Shown: positions 1 through 6,933 of the stretch, one piece after another
Layout of the letters: every line of letters starts with the position of its first letter
Position numbering within the stretch: position 1 is the stretch's first letter
DNA from: JBBDYQ01 sp035553855
GTDB lineage: Bacteria > Actinomycetota > Thermoleophilia > Solirubrobacterales > Thermoleophilaceae
Direction: 5' to 3'
Assembly: GCA_035553855.1 (NCBI GenBank)
Contig: DATMJO010000173.1
Location: 1-18,294 of the forward strand
Length of the DNA: 18,294 nt
Position numbers and translations under genes: made by a program
The notes under the pieces: generated by a model
Seen by the model: the letters and a program-made list of their open reading frames with translations, nothing else
Database searches by the model: none
What the model was told of the DNA's origin: nothing

Positions 1-116
1 AGCACGCCCTCGGCGTGCGCGAACACCTCCTCGGCGCGGACGCGGATCGTGCGCGCCGCCGCCTCGCCGAACGGCGTGTCGCAGCGGAGCCCCGGGATCG
101 AGCGCGCCTTCGCCAT
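1..116 (-). CDS. CHAD-domain protein, N-terminal part only
   Basis: Only the first 38 or so codons are in the window; the gene runs off the left edge. It starts at ATG 116-114, overlapping the TGA of the phosphatase gene by one base (TGATG), so it is very likely co-translated. The visible residues include a short basic start, then CDTPFGEAAARTIRVRAEEV, which resembles the first helix of CHAD (conserved histidine alpha-helical) domains. CHAD domains bind polyphosphate and are often encoded next to polyphosphate enzymes, which fits the ppx neighbour (family knowledge). The histidine-bearing helices lie outside the window, so the call rests on this short similarity and on context. Confidence 0.6.
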   Translation of the reverse strand, partial: MAKARSIPGLRCDTPFGEAAARTIRVRAEEVFAHAEGV

Positions 117-985
117 CAGGCCACGAGCTCCAGGATCACTCCCTCGCGCAGCCCCCCGCGCCCCACCTGCAGCGGCAGGCCGAGCCGGTCGGACAGCTCC
201 TCCAAGACGATGATCCCGGCCGGCAGCAGGCGCACCCGCTCCGGGTCGAGGTCGAAGCGACGGCAGATCTCGTCGCACCCGGTCATCCCGAGCACCCGCA
301 GGGCCCGTTCGAACGTCTCGTGCTCGAGCGAGGCGCCGACGAGGCGTCGCAGCGAGGTCGCCGAGCCCCCCACGGCCACAGCGCTCGCAGCGGGCGGGAG
401 GGCCAAGCCCTCGAAGACGCCTGCCGCGTGACGCCTGACGGAGAGCAGCTCACCCGTGCCGGGCGGGTCGGAGCGCAGGTATGCGTCGGCGAGAAAGCCC
501 GATCCGATCCGGAACGACTCGCACCAGGACACGCCGTCTGCCACTGTGCCGACGGCGATCTCGGTCGAGCCGCCGCCCACGTCCACCACCGCGAGCGGCC
601 CCTCGGCGGGAGACCCGAGCGTCTTCGTCGCTCCCACGAACGAGAGGCGCGCCTCCTCGTCGCCGGAGAGCACCCGCATGGACAGCCCGCAGGCGCGCTC
701 CACCGCGGCGCCCAGGTCAGCGTTGTTCCTCGCGTCGCGGATCGCGGCCGTGGCCACGACGACGATCTCGTCGGCGCCGAGCTCGCGGGCGAGCCGCGCC
801 TGGCGCTCGACCACGGCCGTCGTCTCCTCGATCTTCTCCTGCGGGATCAACCGGTTGCGGGCGACGCTCCGCCCGATCCGCGTGAAGGCCCGCTCGGTCA
901 TCAGCTCGCGGAGCCGCCCTCCCTCCGCCTCCGCGACGAGCAGACGGGTTGTGTTGCTGCCGATGTCGATGCAAGCGTGGGCTAT
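116..985 (-). CDS. ppx: Ppx/GppA-family exopolyphosphatase, apparent ATA start
   Basis: Single-module Ppx/GppA phosphatase of the ASKHA fold, about 289 residues, expected to remove phosphate from polyphosphate or pppGpp in the cytoplasm. Motifs visible are IDIGSNTTRLLV at residues 6-17 (phosphate-1 loop), SGDEEA, VVDVGGGSTEIAVG (phosphate-2 loop) and VAVGGSATSL. The first ATG (901) would delete the whole phosphate-1 loop. Between the in-frame phoU stop (TAG 1006-1004) and 901 there is no ATG, GTG or TTG. The only codon that gives a family-like N-terminus is ATA at 985, eight bases after an AGAAGAG sequence. I therefore place the start there with caution. Start at ATC 970, sequence error, or read-through from phoU (same frame) are alternatives. 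The downstream CHAD gene overlaps by one base. Confidence 0.85.
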   Translation of the reverse strand: MAHACIDIGSNTTRLLVAEAEGGRLRELMTERAFTRIGRSVARNRLIPQEKIEETTAVVERQARLARELGADEIVVVATAAIRDARNNADLGAAVERACGLSMRVLSGDEEARLSFVGATKTLGSPAEGPLAVVDVGGGSTEIAVGTVADGVSWCESFRIGSGFLADAYLRSDPPGTGELLSVRRHAAGVFEGLALPPAASAVAVGGSATSLRRLVGASLEHETFERALRVLGMTGCDEICRRFDLDPERVRLLPAGIIVLEELSDRLGLPLQVGRGGLREGVILELVA

Positions 986-1003
986 GCCGGAAGCTCTTCT
1001 GGG

Positions 1004-1690
1004 CTACAAGGGGTGCGAGGCGTCCTCGAACTCGCGGAAGAGCCCTGTGACGACGAACGCGACCTGCTCGCCGATGTCCACGGCGTTGTCGCCGATCCGT
1101 TCGAGCGCGCGCGCCATCAGCATCATGTGCATGGCCCACTCCCGGGTGTCGGCGTCGTCGCCGATCTCGATGGCCAGGTTGAAGCACTCGCGGTTGAGGC
1201 GATCGATCTCGTCGTCCTGGCGTACGAGATCCATCGCGAGGGCGACGTCGCGGCGCCCGAAGGCCTGCTTTGCCTGAAGAACCTGCGAGCGGGCTTGGCG
1301 GCCCATCGCGACGATGTTGTCGAGCATGCCGCGATCGACAGGCGCGGTGTGCCCGGCGAGCGGGACCAGCTTGGCGATGTTCACGCATTGGTCGCCCATC
1401 CGCTCGACATGCTTGATCACGTGCAGTACGGCGGCGACGATGCGCAGATCGGTCGCTACTGGTGCCTGCAGCGCGAGCAGCGAGAGCACCCCCTGGTGGA
1501 CCTCGAGGTAGCGCCCGTCGATGCGGTCGTCGTCCTCGACCACCATCCCCGCGAGCTCGACGTCCTGGTGCTCGACCGCCTCGAGAGCGCGGTCCAGGCT
1601 CGTAACGACGAGGTCGAGCCCGCCGAGACCGCTGGCCTCGAGCTGCTCGAGCTCATCTTGAAAGTGGACTCGGGCCTGATCCGGGGTCAT
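1004..1690 (-). CDS. phoU: PhoU phosphate-signalling protein
   Basis: 228-residue all-helical protein with the two-repeat PhoU layout. Each half carries the metal/structural motif: ERMGDQCVNIAK in the first repeat and ALERIGDNAVDIGEQ in the second. PhoU proteins link the state of the Pst transporter to the PhoR/PhoB-type signalling system and restrain phosphate uptake (family knowledge). The start is ATG 1690-1688, which shares one base with the pstB stop (TGATG); the longer open frame upstream lies inside pstB and is not coding. It ends at TAG 1006-1004, in the same frame as the following ppx gene and 18 nt before the proposed ATA. Confidence 0.95.
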   Translation of the reverse strand: MTPDQARVHFQDELEQLEASGLGGLDLVVTSLDRALEAVEHQDVELAGMVVEDDDRIDGRYLEVHQGVLSLLALQAPVATDLRIVAAVLHVIKHVERMGDQCVNIAKLVPLAGHTAPVDRGMLDNIVAMGRQARSQVLQAKQAFGRRDVALAMDLVRQDDEIDRLNRECFNLAIEIGDDADTREWAMHMMLMARALERIGDNAVDIGEQVAFVVTGLFREFEDASHPL

Positions 1691-2583
1691 CAGCCGACCT
1701 TCCCTGTGACGTAGGCCTCGGTGCGGGGGTCGGCGGGCGTGGTGAAGATCTTCTGCGTGTCGTCGAACTCCACCACACGACCGGTGCGGTGCATCTCGCC
1801 CTCGTCGAGCTCGACGGTGAAGAACGCCGTCCTGTCGGAGACGCGAGCCGCCTGCTGCATGTTGTGGGTCACGATCACGATCGTGTACTTGTCGCGCAGC
1901 TCGAGCATCAGGTCCTCGATGCGGCCGGTCGAGATCGGGTCGAGCGCCGAGCACGGCTCGTCCATGAGCAGCACGTCCGGTCCAGTCGCAAGCGCGCGCG
2001 CTATGCAGAGGCGCTGCTGTTGACCGCCCGACATCCCGAATGCGTTCGCCTTCAGGCGATCCTTGACCTCTTCCCAGAGCGCGGCTCGGCGCAGCGCGGT
2101 CTCGACGATCTCGTCCATGCTCCCCTTCATGCCGAGGACCCTGGGCCCGAAGGCGACGTTGTCGTATATGGATTTGGGGAAGGGGTTCGGCTTCTGGAAG
2201 ACCATCCCGATCAGCTTGCGGACCTGGACCGGGTCGACGTTGTCGGCATAGAGGTCCGCGCCGTGGTAGCGGATGTCGCCCTCGACCGTGGCCGAGGGGA
2301 TCAGGTCGTTCATGCGGTTGAGGCAGCGCAACAGCGTCGACTTGCCGCAGCCGGACGGCCCGATCAGCGCGGTGATCGACCGCTCGCGAATGTCGAGGCC
2401 GATATCCCTGACCGCGGGCACGTCGCCGTACGAGACGGTCACCCCGCTCAGATCGAACACGGCCTCGCCCACGACCGGGTCGTGATCGCGGGACCCCACG
2501 GCGATCTGCAGCTCGGGCCCGAGTGCGGATGACCCGCGCGCGGTGCCTTCGTCTTGCTCAATATCCGTCATGCGCTCGGGCAT
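1690..2583 (-). CDS. pstB: Phosphate ABC transporter ATP-binding protein PstB
   Basis: 297-residue ATPase subunit that powers phosphate import through PstC/PstA. Visible motifs are Walker A GPSGCGKST, the PstB-typical FQKPNPFPKSIYDNVAFGPR around the Q loop, signature MSGGQQQRL, Walker B VLLMDEP followed by CSALDPIST, and the THNMQQA switch histidine. The N-terminus has about 40 residues before the core strand, somewhat longer than most PstB proteins. ATG 2583 and an in-frame ATG at 2571 are both possible starts. 2583 is chosen because a GGTAGG sequence lies eight bases upstream. It begins nine bases after the pstA stop and overlaps phoU by one base. Confidence 0.96.
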   Translation of the reverse strand: MPERMTDIEQDEGTARGSSALGPELQIAVGSRDHDPVVGEAVFDLSGVTVSYGDVPAVRDIGLDIRERSITALIGPSGCGKSTLLRCLNRMNDLIPSATVEGDIRYHGADLYADNVDPVQVRKLIGMVFQKPNPFPKSIYDNVAFGPRVLGMKGSMDEIVETALRRAALWEEVKDRLKANAFGMSGGQQQRLCIARALATGPDVLLMDEPCSALDPISTGRIEDLMLELRDKYTIVIVTHNMQQAARVSDRTAFFTVELDEGEMHRTGRVVEFDDTQKIFTTPADPRTEAYVTGKVG

Positions 2584-2592
2584 CGATGGTAC

Positions 2593-3546
2593 CTACCACT
2601 TCCTCTGGTAGCGGTTGCGCAGCCAGATCGCGAACGAGTTCATCGTCAGCAGCAGCACGAGGAGGACGATGATCGCAGCGGCCGCGACCACCCGGAACTC
2701 GTCCTGGGGACGGGCTACGTAGTTGAAGATGGTGAGGGGCAATGCGGTGAACGGGCTGTCCAGCGCGCTCAGGTCGAAGCCCGGGTTGAAGGTGATGAAG
2801 GTGACGCCCCCCACCAGCAGCAGCGGCGCGGTCTCGCCGATCGCGCGCGAGAGGGCGAGGATCATGCCGGTCGCGAGCCCGGGGGTCGCCGCCGGCAGCA
2901 CCTGGCGGCGGATCATCTGCCACCGGGTGGCTCCGAGAGCAAGCGCGGCCTCCCGGATCGAGGCGGGCACGGCGCGGATCGCCTCGCGGGAGGCGAGGAT
3001 GACCGTGGGCAGCACGAGCAGGGCGAGCGTCAGCGACCCCGCGAGCACCACGTCCCCGAGGCCGAGCGGGCCTCGCACGATGAACGCCAGACCCAGGATC
3101 CCGTAGACGATCGAGGGCACGGCTGCGAGGTTCTGGATGTTGGCCTCGATCAGCCGGTTGTACCAGCGGTCCTTGCGGGCGTACTCCTCGAGGTAGATCG
3201 CCGCCCCGATCCCGATCGGCAGCACCGTCGCGCTGACACCGGCCATCAGCCAGGCCGTTCCCCAGATCGCCGATTCGATGCCTGCTCTCTCGGGGAACGA
3301 CGACGGGAAGCTCGTGACGAGGTCCAGGTTGAGGCGCGGGAGGCCGTCGACGAAGGCCTTCACGATCAGCGCGACGAGCATCACGAGCCCGATCGCGACG
3401 CTGAGAATCAGCGCCGCGAGGAAGATCCGCCCCTTGAGGGCTTCGCGGCTGGATCCGCTGCCGTGGCTGAATGCCGCTGTCGTCTCGCCCGCAGCCAGGG
3501 CGGCGGCCTGTGCCCGCCGCGGGCCGCGCCCGCTGCGCCCGCTCAT
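2593..3546 (-). CDS. pstA: Phosphate ABC transporter permease PstA
   Basis: 317-residue inner-membrane permease with six predicted membrane segments after a cytoplasmic N-terminal stretch of about 40 residues. The EAA loop that docks on the ATPase is visible as SIREAALALGATRWQMI, and the PstA/PstC hallmark ALSRAIGETAPLL follows. With PstC it forms the phosphate channel. The start ATG 3546-3544 overlaps the pstC stop as ATGA, giving translational coupling. The stop is TAG 2595-2593, followed after nine bases by pstB. The short Arg/Gly/Ala-rich N-terminus before the first membrane segment is probably disordered. Confidence 0.95.
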   Translation of the reverse strand: MSGRSGRGPRRAQAAALAAGETTAAFSHGSGSSREALKGRIFLAALILSVAIGLVMLVALIVKAFVDGLPRLNLDLVTSFPSSFPERAGIESAIWGTAWLMAGVSATVLPIGIGAAIYLEEYARKDRWYNRLIEANIQNLAAVPSIVYGILGLAFIVRGPLGLGDVVLAGSLTLALLVLPTVILASREAIRAVPASIREAALALGATRWQMIRRQVLPAATPGLATGMILALSRAIGETAPLLLVGGVTFITFNPGFDLSALDSPFTALPLTIFNYVARPQDEFRVVAAAAIIVLLVLLLTMNSFAIWLRNRYQRKW

Positions 3547-4499
3547 TCGTATACCTCACGGAAGCGGTTCACGAGCCGGATGCTGATCAGGTTCACGATC
3601 ATCGTCATCACGAACAGCAGCGATCCGACGGCGAAGATGGTCTTGTACGTGATGGTGCCCGTGGCGATGTCCCCCGAGCCGGTGGCGGCGATGAAGGCCG
3701 TCATCGTCTGCACGCTCTCGCGCGGGTCGAGCGTCAGGTTCGGGATCGCGCCCGCTGCGAGCAGCACGATCACCGTCTCGCCGATCGCGCGGGAGAAGCC
3801 GAGGACGAAGCTCGCGACGATGCCCGACAGCGCCGCCGGCACCACGACGCGCGTGGCGACGACCCGGCGCGATCCGCCGAGTGCATAGGCGCCCTCGCGG
3901 AGTCCGGCTGGCACGGCACGCATCGCGTCGTCGGAGATGGTCGCGACGGTCGGGAGGATCATCACGCCCATGACCAGTCCGGCCGAGAGCACGTTGAACA
4001 GTGCGGGCTCCTCGCCGAGGAACCAGAGGTCGCGCAGGAGCGGCGTGACGAACGTGAGTGCGAAGAACCCGTAGGCGATCGTCGGAATACCTTCGAGCAC
4101 CTCGAGCGCGGGCTTCAGGATCCGCCGCGAGCGCTCGCCGGCGTACTCGGACAGGAAGATCGCCGCGCCGAGACCGAAGGGGATCGCCACGAGCAGCGCC
4201 CAGAAAGTGACCGACAGCGTGCCCACGACGATCGGGATGACACCGAAGCTCGCCGGGGTGAAGGTGGGTGCCCAGTCGGTGGTGGTGAGGAACTCCTTGA
4301 AGCTCACCGCCTGGAAGAACTCGATCGTGGGCTCCGCGAGCGCGATCACTATCCCCGTCGTCGTCAGGACCGATACGAGCGCGCACGCGAAGAGCACGCC
4401 GGCGATGGCGAGCTCGCCGTAGCGGGGACGCGCGGTCTCGAGGCGCCGAGCCGTATCCAGCGACCCCGGCCTCGAGACCGCGCTGTCCCGTGCGGACAT
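3543..4499 (-). CDS. pstC: Phosphate ABC transporter permease PstC
   Basis: 318-residue permease, partner of PstA. Six membrane segments can be seen. The EAA-type loop reads GLREGAYALGGSRRVVATRV, and the family motif GFSRAIGETVIVLLAAG follows. The large loop after the first segment (EPTIEFFQAVSFKEFLTT, then the DWAPTF segment) is typical of PstC and distinguishes it from PstA. It starts at ATG 4499, ten bases after the pstS stop, and ends with TGA overlapping the pstA ATG. Gene order pstS-pstC-pstA-pstB-phoU is the standard one. Confidence 0.95.
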   Translation of the reverse strand: MSARDSAVSRPGSLDTARRLETARPRYGELAIAGVLFACALVSVLTTTGIVIALAEPTIEFFQAVSFKEFLTTTDWAPTFTPASFGVIPIVVGTLSVTFWALLVAIPFGLGAAIFLSEYAGERSRRILKPALEVLEGIPTIAYGFFALTFVTPLLRDLWFLGEEPALFNVLSAGLVMGVMILPTVATISDDAMRAVPAGLREGAYALGGSRRVVATRVVVPAALSGIVASFVLGFSRAIGETVIVLLAAGAIPNLTLDPRESVQTMTAFIAATGSGDIATGTITYKTIFAVGSLLFVMTMIVNLISIRLVNRFREVYE

Positions 4500-4509
4500 C
4501 CGGCGGAAC

Positions 4510-5496
4510 CTACTCGGCGGCCCCGCCGCCTGCGGTGAGCTCCTCGACCTTGGATGCCGCCTCGGTCGTCTGCTGCTCGGTCAGCGGGACGAACAGGGCC
4601 TGCTCGGCGATGCTCTGGGCGTTCTGGATGTAGAAGTCGATGAACGCCTTCACCTCGGGCCGCTGCAGGGCCTTGTTGCTCGGGTAGATGTACAGCGGGC
4701 GCCCGAGCGGCGCGTACTCGCCGCTCTGGACCGTCTCGTCCGAGGGCGCGACGCAGCCCTTGCCGCCGTCCACCTCGAGTGGCTTCACGGTGCCCTCGTT
4801 CTCCTTCACGAAGGAGAGACCGAAGTAGCCCATGCCGCCCTCGCTGCCCGCGACTCCGCGGACCGTCTGGTTGTCGTCCTCGCCGACGTTGTTGTACTTG
4901 GTGCGCTGCCGGCCTTCCTCGCCGTTGATGGCCTCGGTGAAGAAGTCGAACGTCCCCGAGTCGGTGCCGGGGCCGAACAGATCAAGGTCGGCGTCGAAGG
5001 TCGGCTCGAGGCCGTCGATGTCGTTCCAGCTCGAGACCCTGGAGTCCGTGTCCCAGACCTGCTTGAGCTGCTCCGTCGTGAGGCAGGTGACCGGGTTCTC
5101 CGGGTTGACGACGACCGCGAGACCGTCGTTGGCGACGGTGAGCTCGGCGAACTCGATCCCGTTCTTCGCGCAGGCCTCCTTCTCCTCGTCCTTGATCGCC
5201 CGCGACGCGTCGGAGATGTCCGTCTCCCCGTTGCAGAACTTCTCGAAGCCACCGCCGGTGCCCGACGTGCCGACCGTCACGCGGACGTTCGGATTCTCAG
5301 TCTGGAACGCCTCCGCGGCCCCCTCGCTCAGCGGGGCGACGGTACTCGAGCCGTCGATCTTGATGGCCCCTGACAGGTTCTCTGCCTGCTCACCGCCGCC
5401 GCCGCCGCCGGCCTCGTCGTCGTCGTCGCCGCACGCGGCGATCCCGAGCGCGAGCACGACGGAGGCCGTAAGGGCCAGCCAGCTACGTGATCTCAC
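4510..5496 (-). CDS. pstS: Phosphate-binding lipoprotein PstS
   Basis: 328-residue extracytoplasmic phosphate receptor for the PstCAB importer. From the GTG at 5496 the protein has a signal peptide ending in lipobox IAAC (Cys22), then an acidic and Gly-rich flexible linker. The PBP fold follows, with phosphate-site motifs DGSSTV, GTSGTGGGFEKF, ISDASRAIK and GPGTDSGTFDFF. I prefer GTG 5496 over the longer ATG 5544 because AAGGAG sits nine bases upstream (5511-5506) and the resulting signal peptide has a normal short basic n-region. Transcription probably starts from the PHO-like promoter at 5558-5601. The stop is ten bases before pstC. Confidence 0.93.
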   Translation of the reverse strand: MRSRSWLALTASVVLALGIAACGDDDDEAGGGGGGEQAENLSGAIKIDGSSTVAPLSEGAAEAFQTENPNVRVTVGTSGTGGGFEKFCNGETDISDASRAIKDEEKEACAKNGIEFAELTVANDGLAVVVNPENPVTCLTTEQLKQVWDTDSRVSSWNDIDGLEPTFDADLDLFGPGTDSGTFDFFTEAINGEEGRQRTKYNNVGEDDNQTVRGVAGSEGGMGYFGLSFVKENEGTVKPLEVDGGKGCVAPSDETVQSGEYAPLGRPLYIYPSNKALQRPEVKAFIDFYIQNAQSIAEQALFVPLTEQQTTEAASKVEELTAGGGAAE

Positions 5497-5505
5497 AGGT
5501 CTTTG

Positions 5506-5511
5506 CTCCTT
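5506..5511 (-). promoter_or_regulatory. Ribosome binding site of pstS
   Basis: AAGGAG on the minus strand, nine bases before GTG 5496. It decides the start: the in-frame ATG at 5544 lies upstream of this site. Confidence 0.75.
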
Positions 5512-5557
5512 GATCGGGTGTTGAGACGGTGGCGAGGCTGTCACCTGGTGCGCAGAA

Positions 5558-5601
5558 GCCTGTTACTCGGGTGTGGCGGGCGTGTGAAAAACGTGTGAAT
5601 T
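5558..5601 (-). promoter_or_regulatory. Candidate PHO box and promoter of pstS
   Basis: On the minus strand two perfect TTCACACG units lie 11 bp apart. A weaker CCACACC unit follows at the next 11-bp step, and then TAACAGGC, which can serve as a -10 region. On the plus strand the core is CGTGTGAA-AAA-CGTGTGAA at 5581-5599. Phased 11-bp direct repeats close to GTTCACC are the form of PhoP boxes known in actinobacteria. The element overlaps the last codons and stop of the upstream winged-helix gene. It aligns without gaps with the element at 5957-6000 (29 of 44 positions by hand count). Confidence 0.7.
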
Positions 5602-5922
5602 CTCGGGACTGAGGCGGTATCCGAAGCCCACATGGGTATGGATTACGGTCCAGCCCGGGAGCTCCTTGGCGAGCTTCGCGCGCAGCCGCCGGACGTACAC
5701 GTCGACCGAGCGGTCGTCCGGCCGGAGCTCCCGGCTCCAGACCACCTCGTAGAGCTCCTTGCGGTCCACGATGCGGCCGGCTCGACGTGCCAGCGCGGTC
5801 AGCAGCTCGAGCTCGTGGGGTGTCAGCGCCAGCATCTGGTCCCCCGCGAGGGCCCGGTACTCGGCCGGCCTGATTTCGATGGGCCCTACACGCAGGATCT
5901 CGGGTGCAGGAGCCGCCTCCAT
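5563..5922 (-). CDS. Stand-alone OmpR/PhoB-type winged-helix DNA-binding protein
   Basis: 119-residue protein made of one OmpR/PhoB C-terminal winged-helix domain (about residues 12-107) with no receiver domain. Visible family features are LTPHELELLTALARRAGRIVDR, the recognition-helix region DDRSVDVYVRRLRAKL and the wing IHTHVGFGYRL. An in-frame TAA at 5964-5962 lies just upstream with no other start in between, so the ATG at 5922 is firm and the receiver is not lost to a wrong start. The domain aligns without gaps to that of the divergent response regulator (about 41 of 93 identical by hand count). Its position just before pstS and its own PHO-like promoter suggest a phosphate regulator, possibly a phosphorylation-independent competitor or activator. 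That role is inference. Confidence 0.85.
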   Translation of the reverse strand: MEAAPAPEILRVGPIEIRPAEYRALAGDQMLALTPHELELLTALARRAGRIVDRKELYEVVWSRELRPDDRSVDVYVRRLRAKLAKELPGWTVIHTHVGFGYRLSPENSHVFHTPATPE

Positions 5923-5956
5923 CGGCGCAGCGAAGGATCGCCACGACCAGGACCGT

Positions 5957-6000
5957 GCCGGTTATTCGCTAGTGACCGACCTGTGAAGATGGTGTAAAGG
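5957..6000 (-). promoter_or_regulatory. Candidate PHO box and promoter of the winged-helix gene
   Basis: On the minus strand TTTACACC, TTCACAGG and GTCACTAG follow one another at 11-bp steps, and TAACCGGC follows at the same distance as in the pstS promoter. Start of the winged-helix gene is about 35 bases further on. The region also lies upstream of the divergent response regulator at 6045, so it could serve both genes. Confidence 0.6.
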
Positions 6001-6027
6001 CGCCTTATGCCTCCATGCCCGACGGCC

Positions 6028-6033
6028 TAGACT
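6028..6033 (+). promoter_or_regulatory. Possible -10 box of the response regulator gene
   Basis: TAGACT eleven bases before ATG 6045, implying a very short or absent 5' leader. No convincing -35 is visible, and no Shine-Dalgarno sequence precedes 6045. Confidence 0.4.
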
Positions 6034-6044
6034 GCCATCGCGGT

Positions 6045-6899
6045 ATGCAACCTTCGTTCACGACGCGTGCCCTGCCGCCGCCTATGCCGTCCGCGGTCAG
6101 CGTCGCGCCTCCCCCGCGGCGCGTAGCCGTCATCGACTCCGACAGCGGCTTCCTGCAGGTTCTCGGCAAGCGCGTCTCCGCCATGGGCTGGGAGCACCGC
6201 GTCCTCGAGGGCCCGGTCCAGCCCGACGCCCTGATCGCCATGAGGCTGAACGCCGTGGTGGTGGACCTCGCCCTTCTCGGCCCCGACTCGTGGAGCTGGC
6301 TGGAGCACACCTCCGGTGCCCTCCCGAGCCTTGGGATCGTCGTATGCACCGGCCCCTCCAGCGTGGCACAGCGGGTCCGCGGCCTGCGCATAGGCGCCGA
6401 CGACTGGCTGACGAAGCCCTGCCATCCCGAGGAGGTGATCGCGCGGATCGAGGCCGTCGTCCGCCGCCACCGGCGCGCGAGCGCGCGGGCAGAGACCGGG
6501 CCAGTCGTGGCCGGGGAGCTCGAGATACGCAGCGACCAGTTCCAGGCCTTCGTCGCGGGTCGCTCCGTGGATCTGACCCGTCGCGAGTTCGAGCTGGTCC
6601 AGGTTCTTGCCGACGCGCAGGGCCGGGTGCTCCAGCGCGAGGACATCTACCAGCGGGTGTGGGGCTACGCGATGGCCCACGGCGACCGCTCGGTTGACGT
6701 GTTCGTCCGCAAGCTGCGCCAGAAGCTCGAGACCGTTTCGCCGGCCTGGGAGTACATCCACACGCATTTCGGGATCGGCTACCGCTTCGAGCCCGAGGAG
6801 GTGGATCCCGGCGGCGCCGAGCCCGCGGGTCACACCGCGTCCCCAGGCCGGGGAATCAAGCCGGGGCGCGGTGCCCCGGGAGCCACAGCGCGGGACTGA
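6045..6899 (+). CDS. OmpR/PhoB-family response regulator
   Basis: 284-residue response regulator. The receiver domain (about residues 25-143) keeps the acidic pair D31/D33, the phosphoacceptor D74 at the end of strand 3 (AVVVDLALL), T102 (VVCTG) and K124 (LTKPC), so phosphorylation is plausible. The winged helix (about 158-252) reads LTRREFELVQVLADAQGRVLQ, then DRSVDVFVRKLRQKL and IHTHFGIGYRF. A Gly/Pro-rich tail of about 30 residues follows. It is divergent from the stand-alone paralog and the pst operon, so a PhoP/RegX3-like role in phosphate response is likely but inferred. No sensor kinase is next to it. ATG 6015 is an alternative start. 6045 is preferred because of the nearby TAGACT, though neither has a ribosome site. 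Confidence 0.88.
   Translation: MQPSFTTRALPPPMPSAVSVAPPPRRVAVIDSDSGFLQVLGKRVSAMGWEHRVLEGPVQPDALIAMRLNAVVVDLALLGPDSWSWLEHTSGALPSLGIVVCTGPSSVAQRVRGLRIGADDWLTKPCHPEEVIARIEAVVRRHRRASARAETGPVVAGELEIRSDQFQAFVAGRSVDLTRREFELVQVLADAQGRVLQREDIYQRVWGYAMAHGDRSVDVFVRKLRQKLETVSPAWEYIHTHFGIGYRFEPEEVDPGGAEPAGHTASPGRGIKPGRGAPGATARD
6861..6879 (+). terminator. Possible hairpin at the end of the response regulator gene
   Basis: CCGGGGC-GCGGT-GCCCCGG, a 7-bp stem lying inside the low-complexity 3' end of the coding region. It has no T-tract. It may act as an overlapping terminator or simply reflect codon bias. Confidence 0.25.
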
Positions 6900-6921
6900 G
6901 CCGCGCGCGGTTCGCCGCCAG

Positions 6922-6927
6922 TAGCCT
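6922..6927 (+). promoter_or_regulatory. Probable -10 box for a leaderless transcript
   Basis: TAGCCT is separated by exactly six bases from GTG 6934. That is the spacing expected if transcription starts on the first base of the start codon. No ribosome binding site precedes the GTG. Confidence 0.5.
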
Positions 6928-6933
6928 TGGCGC

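Noticed and set aside
320..1714. 464-codon plus-strand open frame opposite ppx and phoU
   Set aside because: Shadow frame of high-GC coding DNA; the composition is Arg/Asp/His-rich without domains, and the minus strand carries clear phoU and ppx motifs.
2554..4538. Long plus-strand open frames opposite pstA and pstC
   Set aside because: Low-complexity charged translations with no motif; the opposite strand encodes well-recognised permeases.
5497..5544. Earlier ATG of pstS
   Set aside because: It would put the AAGGAG ribosome site inside the gene and add 16 residues before a complete lipoprotein signal peptide.
6015..6044. Earlier ATG of the response regulator
   Set aside because: No ribosome site at usable spacing; it would place the possible -10 TAGACT inside the coding region. 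Not fully excluded.
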